NCBI GenBank assembly: GCA_014860745.1
Contig: JACZJC010000080.1
Coordinates: 1 to 64,000 of the forward strand
Reading direction: 5' to 3'
Length of the DNA stretch: 64,000 nt
Source of the DNA: Anaerolineales bacterium
Lineage (GTDB): Bacteria; Chloroflexota; Anaerolineae; Anaerolineales; Villigracilaceae
The position numbers and the translations under genes are program-made. Positions 1 to 8,500 of the stretch are shown here, one piece after another (positions within the stretch are counted from its first letter, which is position 1; every line of letters starts with the position of its first letter). The notes under the pieces were generated by a model. It was not told where the DNA came from. It did no database searches and worked only from the letters and a program-made list of their open reading frames with translations.

Positions 1-502
1 CTCCTTGTTTGAGTGATTTGTTCTATACTCATCGTATAGCAAACACTTCCGGGCCGCATCCATCGACTGGGGAGGCTTTGTCTCCGCCATTTGGGGGAGA
101 TGTAAGATGGTTCTCCACCGGGAAATTGCAATATTACTTGAGGTCATAGCTGGTAATTATTGATTCAGAATGAAACTTGCTTCTGGTGACGCAGGGCTGA
201 AAGGTTCCTACTGTACAATCAAATCGTAAATGTGTATCACGCGAATGGTATAACTATGACAACTAGCCTATTTGGTAGAAAGAAATAAAAAATATTCAAA
301 ATCACGAACTCATTAGTCGTCAGGTAAAAAATCATGGGTAATCACGAACTAGAATCACTTACCTACGCACTTGACATAAATGATTACCGTGATTTTCTAG
401 GGATATCCGCCAAATGAATGAACCCCGCCGCAAGCGGACGGGGTATTAGACCCGTGAAATGAATAAACGACGAGCGGCTATTGGAATTCATGCACGAAAC
501 TA
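1..502. other. Gene-free 5' flank
   Basis: No open frame of convincing length or composition lies here. The stretch is AT-rich. It holds a 10-bp direct repeat, ATCACGAACT, at 301-310 and 341-350, and the arms AAAATCACG (298-306) and CGTGATTTT (388-396), which are inverted copies. A GC-rich imperfect hairpin lies at 423-443, with arms CCCCG-CCGC and GCGG-ACGGGG and no following T-run. It could be an old repeat or a transposon end. I see no gene function. Confidence 0.5.
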
Positions 503-1737
503 GTAGTTTGTAAAACGTGCTTTGATGGGTGACTTGGTATCATCTGTCTCCGAACCAGGAGGCAGAGATGGGCAAAAAGTACATCGTCGATTTAAAGACG
601 GACGAGCAAGAAATATTGGCTGGCTTGATCGCCTCCGGGACCCAGCGTGTGCGAAAGATCAAGCATGCGCACATTCTTCTGAAAGCGAATGTTGGCTGGA
701 CAGATCAGCAAATCAGCGCAGCCCTGGATGTCAGTGTTCCAACCATAGAGCGGGTACGCCAACAATTTGTTGAAGAAGGTCTCCAGCAAGCCTTGAGTCC
801 GCGCAAGGCCCGCCGGAAATATCAGCGCCTGATGGATGGTATTCAAGAAGCCCACCTGCTGGCTTTGGCCTGCGGGCAACCACCCAAAGGACATCGGCGT
901 TGGAGTCTGCGCTTGTTGGCCAGCGAGATGGTACGCTTGGAATACATGGAAGATGTTTCTCACGTCACTGTTCAGCATGTCATGCAAACCAATGAGTTGA
1001 AACCCTGGCTCAAAGAAGAGTGGTGTATTCCACCCAAGCAGAACGCCGAATTCGTCTATCATATGGAAGATGTGCTGGACGTCTATCAACGCCCAGAAGA
1101 TGCCCATTTTCCACTGATTTGCTTCGACGAGACCCCGGTGCAACTGATCAGCGAAGTGCGCCAGAGCATTCCGGGAAAAAGGGGTTGTCCAGAACGTTAC
1201 GATTACGAATACCGCCGGGAAGGAACAGCCAATCTGTTTATGTTCTTTGCACCGTTGCTGAATTGGCGTCACATCAAAGTCACCGCACAGCGTACCAAAA
1301 TGGACTGGGCGACTTGCATCGACGAATTGGTTCATGAGCATTTTCCAAAGGCGGAACGCTGTGTCTTGGTTGAAGATCAATTGAACACTGATAACCCGTC
1401 TGCTTTGTATGAAGCCTTCGAGCCTGCTAAAGCTCGCAGTATTCTGGATCGATTGGAACTGCACTACACGCCCAAACACGGTAGTTGGCTCAATATGGCC
1501 GAGATCGAGTTCAGCGTCCTCAGTCGCCAATGTTTGAGTGGTTATATCCCGAATCGAGAAATTTTGGCGAGCGAAACGCTGGCATGGGAATCCGAGAGAA
1601 ACGCCCATCAGGCTACCGTCGATTGGCGTTTCACAACTGCTGATGCACGTATCAAACTGAAGAAGCTCTATCCAGTCATCCATTTTGAGAACAAGGTTCA
1701 AGCACCACTACCCATCAATCCATGATTTACAGACTAC
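503..1737 (+). mobile_element. IS630-family insertion sequence
   Basis: The element is bounded by 12-bp imperfect terminal inverted repeats: GTAGTTTGTAAA at 503-514 and TTTACAGACTAC at 1726-1737, which match at 11 of 12 positions when one is reversed. Each end is flanked by TA (501-502 and 1738-1739). This is the TA target duplication expected of IS630/Tc1-mariner elements. It carries a single uninterrupted transposase gene and looks capable of movement. It sits between a gene-free region and a decayed gene tail, so no intact host gene is visibly broken. Confidence 0.85.
568..1725 (+). CDS. IS630-family DDE transposase
   Basis: This 385-residue protein catalyses cut-and-paste transposition. 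The start is ATG 568, which has an ideal AGGAGG at 557-562; an upstream in-frame GTG at 529 has no such site. The N-terminal third contains a helix-turn-helix of the homeodomain-like kind (residues about 25-70, with WTDQQISAALDVS) for binding the inverted repeats. The catalytic core shows the acidic triad of the family: Asp about 187 in CFDETP, Asp about 270 in VEDQLNT, and Glu about 312 in SWLNMAEIEF. Length and motif order fit full-length IS630 transposases, and no frameshift is seen. It is the only gene of the element and ends 12 bases before its right edge. Confidence 0.92.
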   Translation: MGKKYIVDLKTDEQEILAGLIASGTQRVRKIKHAHILLKANVGWTDQQISAALDVSVPTIERVRQQFVEEGLQQALSPRKARRKYQRLMDGIQEAHLLALACGQPPKGHRRWSLRLLASEMVRLEYMEDVSHVTVQHVMQTNELKPWLKEEWCIPPKQNAEFVYHMEDVLDVYQRPEDAHFPLICFDETPVQLISEVRQSIPGKRGCPERYDYEYRREGTANLFMFFAPLLNWRHIKVTAQRTKMDWATCIDELVHEHFPKAERCVLVEDQLNTDNPSALYEAFEPAKARSILDRLELHYTPKHGSWLNMAEIEFSVLSRQCLSGYIPNREILASETLAWESERNAHQATVDWRFTTADARIKLKKLYPVIHFENKVQAPLPINP

Positions 1738-1876
1738 TAGGAGTGCTCAAAGTTTGTTCCAGATGAGGCAAGAAGAGAAAGCCGGGTATGGTTTGCAAAG
1801 CCTAAGCCACTGGACTGAATACATCCCATCAGCGTAAAAACTGCCCTGTCTGGGACAACTCCTTCCTTGACGATAG

Positions 1877-2011
1877 GGCAGTGATACCAGAATACCAAAC
1901 CTACTAGGATCAGCCTTAATGCCGCAATCGGATCTGTCCCGTGGAGTACATATCTGGTATACGGGAATAAATTTCGCCCGGTTGGGTTTTTGCCCGCCAG
2001 ATAAAGAATAA
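1877..2011 (+). pseudogene. Decayed C-terminal gene tail, copy 1
   Basis: A 44-codon open stretch after an in-frame TAG ends in YTGIN...GFCPPDKE and a TAA at 2009-2011. A second locus at 22115-22195 encodes a related tail (LSR..YIMYTGIN...GMCPPNRE) ending at the same relative position. Most differences between the two are substitutions that keep the reading frame, and both are followed by a hairpin terminator. I read this as the 3' end of a former gene whose family I do not recognise. An upstream palindrome (arms ACTGCCCT at 1840-1847 and AGGGCAGT at 1875-1882) overlaps its beginning. Confidence 0.5.
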
Positions 2012-2027
2012 AACAGGATCAATGCGC

Positions 2028-2052
2028 AAAGCCCCTAACTATAGGGGCTTTT
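2028..2052 (+). terminator. Rho-independent terminator after decayed tail
   Basis: Arms AAAGCCCCTA and TAGGGGCTTT form a 10-bp stem with a four-base loop, and the right arm ends in four T. It lies 17 bases after the stop of the decayed tail. A related but weaker hairpin holds the same position after copy 2 at 22214-22239. Confidence 0.75.
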
Positions 2053-2095
2053 GTGTTTACCTATTCTAATACATGATCGTGCAGTATTCTTGTGA

Positions 2096-2695
2096 TTATT
2101 TTTCAAGTAAATATAATGCATGTTTCATTATCACCGCAGATGATTGGTATTCTTTATCTAATAATTTAAGACCTATTTCGCCAAAGATAGACCTCCACTC
2201 TTCATCGCTTTTGTTTGTGTGAGGCTGGTCATAAAATTCCAAATTCATAAGGCTATCCAGCGCGGCGGTCATGAATTTATGAGTGGGGGACGTAACGATA
2301 TCTTCAAGCACGAGAATCTTTCTTGATATCCGTCTTGCCTCAGCCAACACTTCTGTGGGATCAGGTGTATGGTGCAACACAAACAGGATCAATGAAGTTT
2401 CAAATTGATCATCCTTGAACGGCATCCTATAACCGTCATACAGTGTCGGCAAAACCGTATCAACGATGCTGAAATTTTCGACATCCAATGGAAAAACTTT
2501 TAAATCTTGTTTTATCAATGTTTCGGTCACTGTACAACTGGCTGGACCGATATCCAAAATGAGTTCGCCTTTCTTTAGATAAGGGGAGATTATATTTGCC
2601 AGGTCTCTCGCTCTTACTTTCAATATTTGATAAACCAGTTTTTTAGAAAGATTATATTTGTATAAGACATCGAGTAGTTTGTTGGAACTTTTCAT
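2096..2695 (-). CDS. Class I SAM-dependent methyltransferase
   Basis: A 199-residue protein with the Rossmann-type SAM-binding signature LILDIGPASC (Asp about 48). It continues with an acidic residue after the second strand (LDVENF) and the post-motif LFVLHHTPDP, typical of methyltransferase_11-like enzymes. ATG 2695 is preferred over an upstream TTG at 2764 because GGGAGGAG lies about 11 bases before it. The substrate cannot be read. The gene is divergent from the glycosyltransferase at 2824 and close to the lipopeptide-type cluster, so a tailoring role is possible but only inferred from position. The C-terminal half is variable and shows no second domain. Confidence 0.75.
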   Translation of the reverse strand: MKSSNKLLDVLYKYNLSKKLVYQILKVRARDLANIISPYLKKGELILDIGPASCTVTETLIKQDLKVFPLDVENFSIVDTVLPTLYDGYRMPFKDDQFETSLILFVLHHTPDPTEVLAEARRISRKILVLEDIVTSPTHKFMTAALDSLMNLEFYDQPHTNKSDEEWRSIFGEIGLKLLDKEYQSSAVIMKHALYLLEK

Positions 2696-2790
2696 TGTTG
2701 CAAAGCTCCTCCCGAAGCTTTTCTGTACGGGACACCTGATAAGAATCGATGCATGAAGAAGCAAGCATCAGAAATTACACCAACAACATG

Positions 2791-2817
2791 TTGCAATGCT
2801 GCGAATTATAGTATATT
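2791..2817 (+). promoter_or_regulatory. Putative promoter with -10 close to the start codon
   Basis: TTGCAA (2791-2796) and TATATT (2812-2817) are separated by 15 bases. TATATT is only six bases before ATG 2824, which has no Shine-Dalgarno sequence. This geometry predicts a leaderless transcript, as for the three MalT-like regulators further on. The -35 spacing is short, so that part is weak. Confidence 0.45.
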
Positions 2818-2823
2818 GTTTCA

Positions 2824-4074
2824 ATGAGTATCACCATTTTAGCGGTAGGTTCCCAGGGAGATGTTCAACCCTATCTTGCTCTTGCGGTCGGGTTGAAAAA
2901 TGCGGGATATAAGGTTAGATTCGCGGCAAACTCGAATTTCGCCGGTTTGGCAGCCCATTATAATCTGGAGTTTTTTTCAATCCAATTGGATTCCTTCGAG
3001 TTTACGCAAAATAGCCAAACGCAATCCTGGCTTGACGTGGAATTTATTCCCAGTCTTATTCTGAGGACGAATCGCGTTATCAGACCCATGCTGGACCAGA
3101 TCATGAAGGATGTTTTCGCCGCCTGTCAGGGAAGCGAGACGGTCATCTATCATAGTTATGCCCTGCCTTTTGTCTACTATATCGGCAAACAGCTGGATAT
3201 TCTTTGTATTCCGGCAAACTTGCATCCCATGCCCACCCGTTCGTATCCGGCGATATTGTCGAACATCAAGCGAAGCCCAAGCAAGACATTGAATTTATTG
3301 ACTCACCTGCTTGTGCATCAGCTCTCCTGGCAGGTTTTTTTGCCGGTTGTCCGAAAGCACTGGAATGGCAAAACACTTCCCCCTTTCATTGGACCGTATA
3401 GGGAAATTCTTAAAGGACGAGAGCCAATACTATGTGGATACAGTCCGCTTGTGCTGCCAATATCCGAGGACCTGCCAGGGCACGTTTCCATTACTGGATA
3501 TTGGTTTCTGGAGCCGCATCCCAATTGGCGGCCGGATCCTGCGCTGACTTCATTTTTGAAATTAACTCCGCGTCCAATTTATATCGGTTTTGGCAGCATG
3601 GGAAACCCCGCAAAAAACCAGGACACAGCAAATATAATTCTTGAAACTCTCGCAAGAACAGGCGTGCGGGCAGTCCTATCCACAGGGTGGAGCGGCTTGG
3701 GAACTGACCGTCCGTTACCAGAGAATATTTTTCTTATCAAAGATACTCCACATCGCTGGTTATTTCCTCGAATGGCTGCAATTGTGCATCATGGCGGGGC
3801 AGGGACAACGGGAGCCGCATTAAGTGCTGGGGTTCCGAGTTTAATAATTCCCCATTTTGGAGACCAGTATTATTGGGGAAGACGTGTCGCTGAACTTGGC
3901 GTTGGCCCTGAACCCATTGAGCGTAAAAAGCTTTCCGCAGAACGGTTGGCTGCGGCAATTTCTACTGCCTTGCATGATTCTGGAATGCTTGAGAGGGCGG
4001 CCAGCTTGGGTGCGAAGATTAGCGCGGAGGATGGTGTTACCCGTGCCGTGGAGATAATCCGCAAACACATTTAG
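2824..4074 (+). CDS. GT1/GT28-type glycosyltransferase (MGT family)
   Basis: This 416-residue protein transfers a sugar from a nucleotide donor to a lipid or natural-product acceptor. It has the N-terminal GT28-like fold beginning SITILAVGSQGDVQPYLAL, with the glycine-rich acceptor-side loop. The C-terminal donor-binding block VHHGGAGTTGAALSAGVP (about 320) is followed by PHFGDQYYWG, the usual signature of the sterol/rhamnosyl UGT-like branch. Length matches the family. It stands alone on the plus strand and is convergent with the phosphopantetheinyl transferase, nine bases away. Sugar and acceptor cannot be told from sequence. Glycosylation of the product of the adjacent megasynthase is a reasonable but unproven idea. 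Confidence 0.85.
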   Translation: MSITILAVGSQGDVQPYLALAVGLKNAGYKVRFAANSNFAGLAAHYNLEFFSIQLDSFEFTQNSQTQSWLDVEFIPSLILRTNRVIRPMLDQIMKDVFAACQGSETVIYHSYALPFVYYIGKQLDILCIPANLHPMPTRSYPAILSNIKRSPSKTLNLLTHLLVHQLSWQVFLPVVRKHWNGKTLPPFIGPYREILKGREPILCGYSPLVLPISEDLPGHVSITGYWFLEPHPNWRPDPALTSFLKLTPRPIYIGFGSMGNPAKNQDTANIILETLARTGVRAVLSTGWSGLGTDRPLPENIFLIKDTPHRWLFPRMAAIVHHGGAGTTGAALSAGVPSLIIPHFGDQYYWGRRVAELGVGPEPIERKKLSAERLAAAISTALHDSGMLERAASLGAKISAEDGVTRAVEIIRKHI

Positions 4075-4083
4075 CGCGGGGGA

Positions 4084-4827
4084 TCAAATATGAACGGCAA
4101 GATTCCAATCCCAAAATCTGAAATCTAAATCAATACCTTCAACAGCCAGCGCTCCTGCGTAGTTCGGAGCCACATCCAGCGGACGCAATGTCCAACGAGC
4201 GGATTCCTGCGGGTCTGGGCGGGTTGCTCGAAGAATAGCAGGTTGACCGGGGGTAAGGGAAACATCAAAACTTTCCAACGGTAAAGACAGCCCCAATCCT
4301 TGCGCCTTGATATAGGCTTCTTTGCGAGTCCAACAATTGAAGAAACCGATTCCTCTTTGTTCGGGAGGCAAACCCATTAACTCGGAGACTTCAATCTCTG
4401 AAAAATTACGGCTGGCAATGTTTTCCAGTTCCATATCCGGGCGGATACGCTCTATATCCACACCGATTTTTCGGTCTAAAGTCACTGCGACCATGGCGAA
4501 GTCGCCGGAGTGCGAGAGATTGAATTCCAAATTGGAATTTAATAACGCAGGCTTCCCATATGAATTAACAGAAAATGTCAATTCGACAGGCTTGCAGCGG
4601 AGGTAACGCCCCAATATCGCGCGCAGGCTTCCGTGCGCGGCGATGAAACGGTCTCTGTCTGCCGGGAAGTGAAAGCGGGCGGCTTTTTGGGTCTCATCCG
4701 CTGACAGGGTGGATTCGATCAATTTAATGGAATCAGATGACAGGTCGAGTGCGATGCGCCAGACATCGACATAATGACTCTCCAGTTCGAGAGAGTCAGG
4801 CGGGGAAGTCCAGTTATCCTTTTGCAT
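4084..4827 (-). CDS. 4'-phosphopantetheinyl transferase, Sfp/HetI type
   Basis: A 247-residue enzyme that moves the phosphopantetheine arm of CoA to the active serine of carrier domains. The two diagnostic motifs are present: KIGVDIERI (about 119-127), with magnesium-binding acidic residues, and WTRKEAYIKAQG (about 165), with the catalytic Glu and Lys. Size and two-lobed layout fit the Sfp type that serves NRPS/PKS proteins rather than the 120-residue AcpS type. Its start overlaps the thioesterase stop by 14 bases. It is the last gene of the megasynthase operon, so it probably activates the three carrier domains encoded just upstream. Confidence 0.93.
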   Translation of the reverse strand: MQKDNWTSPPDSLELESHYVDVWRIALDLSSDSIKLIESTLSADETQKAARFHFPADRDRFIAAHGSLRAILGRYLRCKPVELTFSVNSYGKPALLNSNLEFNLSHSGDFAMVAVTLDRKIGVDIERIRPDMELENIASRNFSEIEVSELMGLPPEQRGIGFFNCWTRKEAYIKAQGLGLSLPLESFDVSLTPGQPAILRATRPDPQESARWTLRPLDVAPNYAGALAVEGIDLDFRFWDWNLAVHI

Positions 4828-5557
4828 GAGATGATGTTATCTCAGCAACCATGGAAGCGATCACGGATTGACGAGCAGTGTTGATGAAGAAATGATCGCC
4901 TGAAAAAATTTGCGATTTAAAACGGCCCTTTGTTTGGCAGCCCCAACCTTCCAAACGATCCCGGTCAACGTGAAAATCGTCCGTTCCACCGAAAGCGATG
5001 ATGGGGCAGCCCAGCCGATGTTCATTGGACGTATATTGATAACTTTCGGCGGCTTCAAAATCAGCGCGCAAGACTGGGAGAAGCAACTCCATTAATTCTG
5101 CATTGCTCGCTACTTCAGTAGGGAGACCATTTAGCTCCTGCAAAGATCTTATGAATTCAGAATCGGGCAGCGCATGAATAGGGCGATTTGGATTTGGAAC
5201 ATGCGGCGCGCCACATGCCGAGACAAAAAGAATCTGGGGCTGAGGGCTTATGCGGCGCGCAACTTCAAAAGCAAGCACAGCTCCAAAACTATGCCCGAAG
5301 AAAAAAAACGGCTTATCCAACTCGGGTTGAATGGCGTTCGCAATTTCTTCAACTAAAACAAAAAGGTCTTTGATCAAAGATTCGTTAAAGCGCGATCCTC
5401 TTCCAGGATAATGAACGATGCTCACTTCAATGGTGTTTGGAAACTCGGCAATCCATTTATTGAACGATGATGGAGCGCCGCCTGTGTATGGAAAGACAAA
5501 CAGGCGGGCAGTTGCGCTTGAATTGGGCTGCGGGCAAACGAGCCAACGATTTTTCAT
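4814..5557 (-). CDS. Type II thioesterase (GrsT-like)
   Basis: A 247-residue alpha/beta hydrolase of the external editing thioesterase group of NRPS/PKS systems. It frees carrier arms that carry wrong or stalled acyl groups. The nucleophile elbow is FFGHSFGAVLAFE (Ser about 87), with Asp in GTDDFHVD and His in SGDHFFI completing the triad. It begins with the typical LFVFPYTGGAPSSF. It is 14 bases downstream of the megasynthase and overlaps the phosphopantetheinyl transferase. The megasynthase has its own reductive release domain, so this enzyme is more likely a housekeeping editor than the release factor. Confidence 0.92.
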   Translation of the reverse strand: MKNRWLVCPQPNSSATARLFVFPYTGGAPSSFNKWIAEFPNTIEVSIVHYPGRGSRFNESLIKDLFVLVEEIANAIQPELDKPFFFFGHSFGAVLAFEVARRISPQPQILFVSACGAPHVPNPNRPIHALPDSEFIRSLQELNGLPTEVASNAELMELLLPVLRADFEAAESYQYTSNEHRLGCPIIAFGGTDDFHVDRDRLEGWGCQTKGRFKSQIFSGDHFFINTARQSVIASMVAEITSSHAKG

Positions 5558-5571
5558 GAACGAATTCTAAT

Positions 5572-8500
5572 TCACTGAACACTTTGCGAATTTTGGGTGT
5601 TGAGTGAGGAGTCTTTATACAGGCCATCAGGGACGCCCTCCGAAGTGAAATACTTCAGATACCGCGTAAGCAATGGACCATTAACGGGATGACAGACAAT
5701 ACCGCTGCCATCCAACCTTGTGAGCGTGTTCGTGAGGTCAAACTCTGGCATAAAGACTTGTTTTTCTTCCACTTCTTCGAGCAGCGGCAGGTAAGGCTCC
5801 CATCCATCCGAAGGCATATAAGCGGACAGCCTGAAGAGTTCCGCGCGCCATTCATCGAAAGGCAATCGACGGGCATTGAAGCCTTGCTCGGTCATCCATT
5901 CTGCCAGCTTGCTAAAGTGAAGTGCTTCGGGGTTATCCAGATGGTAAATCTTGCTCAAGTTATCAGAATTCCTTGAGAGCTGCACAATCGCGGCACTCAC
6001 AAAATCCACCGGCACGATGTTGACCATGACATCAAGAGTGGGAACACTTCCCAAAAGGATGCAGGCGCGAGTCATGCTGGAAACCAGGTTGTCGTTGTTC
6101 CATGCGCCGGAGATGCTATGCCCCGAAACCAAGCCGGGACGATAAATGGCATAGGGAATGCCGCGCTCGCCTGCCTGCTTCACCAGCTTTTCTGCCACCC
6201 ATTTACTTTGGGCATAGCCGCCGAACGGTGCACCGACTTCATCTAAATTTACATCTTCACGGATAATGCGCCCATCATTAACATCACCCGAATACAAAAT
6301 GGACAACGTGGAAATGAAGTGAACCGGCTTTAGTTTTATGCGGCTTGCGAGCCGTAAAACTTCCTGTGTCCCCAGCACGTTGGATGCCTTATGCGCGTGA
6401 TATGGATAAACAAAGTTAACCAGCGCGCCATTGTGATAGATCACATCGATCTCATGGGTAAGTTGTTCAAAGACTTCATTTGTAAGACCCAGTCGGGGTT
6501 CACCCAGATCACCCAGTATGGGTTTGATGCGTTCCGCGAATGCATCGTCCCATAATAAATAATTATTCAAATTGCGTTTCAAACGCTGGATGCCCATTGC
6601 AGCATCTTCAGCACGCAACAAACAATACACATCCGCAGATGTCATCCTGAGCAGGTCATGCAGCAGAAATGCCCCAACGAAACCCGTTGCACCTGTGAGC
6701 AAAATATGTTTTGGGTCATCGATATGGTTATAAACGAGACCGCCCGCAGTAATGTCAGAGTCAAGCTGCGCTTCTGCGGTTAATTTCTCCAAACTTAATT
6801 CTCCGCTCTGTATAAAATTGCCGCGGCTTGCATACACCACTTCCCCTTCGCCTTTTATCGCCACATCGATGATCCTCGCCAGGTTGGCAACGGTCGGTTG
6901 TTCGAATAAAGCCCGCAAAGGCAGATGTGCAGATTCAAGCTTGTATTTTTCTCGCAATTTAAATACCAGGCGTGTTCCCAATAACGAATGACCGCCCAGG
7001 TCAAAAAAATTATCATGCACGCCAACCGCGAAATGACCGTTTGAAGTTTCCAATCCCAACACTTCTGCACAAATCTCTGCCAATTCTTTTTCCAAAGATG
7101 TGCGCGGCGGGACATACGGCAAACGAAGATCGGGTCGCGCCTGTGTTGGCTGCGGCAATGCTTTGCGATCGACTTTTCCGTTTGGAGTTAATGGCAGCGA
7201 TTCCATATTGACAAAAATGGATGGAACCATATATTCGGGAAGCGCCTGACGTAAATACTCGCGCAATTGATGCGCATCCGCTTCTTTCTCAGCTGAAGCG
7301 GGTACTATCCATGCAACCAGACTCGCCTCTGACGATTTTTCCTTCCAAACCCCTACGACAGCCTGCCGCACGGATGGATGACTCGCTAAACGAACCTCGA
7401 TCTCTCCCGTCTCAATGCGGAACCCGCGGACTTTAACCTGCTGGTCACTGCGCCCGAAGAATTCAATATTTCCATCGGGGAGATAACGGGCAACATCGCC
7501 AGTATTGTAGATAGTAGAAGAAACACCAAATGGATTCGGAATAAATCGCTCAGCAGTCAACTCAGGGCGGTTTAAATATCCACGGCTGACCCCATCCCCA
7601 CCGATGTAAAGATCGCCGATCACACCTACAGGAACAGGCTGTAGTTCGGAATCCAAAATATAGATCTGTGTATTTGCAATCGGTCGCCCGACAGAAATCG
7701 TATTGGAAACGCCATGAGACTCTTTGGATGTGACCCGATACAACGTAGACCAGATCGTAGTCTCGGTTGGTCCATAAAGATTCCACAATTCCGCGCCACG
7801 TTCCAACAAGCGTTCTGCCAAATCGGAGACCAAGGCTTCGCCGCCGCACAGGATCTTGAGGTCAGCATTCCCCTTCCAACCCGCCTCCAGCAAGGACCGC
7901 CAACTGGCAGGTGTCGCCTGCATCACAGTTGCATTGGAGCGTGTCAGAGTATCAGCCAGAAGAGTTCCGTCCGTTACGCTCTCTGAACTGGCGATCACGA
8001 CCCGCGCTCCGACAGTCAGCGGCAGCAGCAATTCCAAAACGGCAATGTCAAATGAAAGTGTAGTGACCGCAAGAAGTGCATCCCCTGCAATGATATTCAA
8101 ACTCTGCCGCATGGAACACAGGAAATTGACCACCGCCTGATGATGGATCTGAACTCCCTTTGGTTTTCCTGTCGAACCTGACGTATAGATCACGTAAGCA
8201 AGGTCGCTGGGTTTGGCTTCTTTCTTCCCTTCGATAAACTCAGGGCGTCGCTTTCCTCTTTTCGCTGACACTTGTTCCAGAGCGTCCAAACAAATGACCT
8301 GTGCCTTATGCTCCGGCATAGTTGCTTGAAGACTTGTGTGCGAAAGAATAAACGATGCTTCAGAATCAGCCAGCATGAAAGCAAGCCGCTCAGATGGGAA
8401 TGACGGGTCCAATGGCAGATAGGCTCCGCCAGCCTTGAGGACGCCTAGTAATGCAACCAACATATCGAGCGAGCGCTTCACATAGATGCCAACCAGAATC

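Noticed and set aside
423-443. GC-rich hairpin as terminator or integron-type site
   Set aside because: The stem is imperfect, with no T-run, no adjacent gene and no integrase.
592-1701. Long open frame of 369 codons on the minus strand
   Set aside because: It is the antisense shadow of the IS630 transposase and shows no domain of its own.
1747-2022. Minus-strand frame of 91 codons
   Set aside because: No ribosome site or recognisable motif; the plus strand of the same bases holds the conserved gene tail instead.
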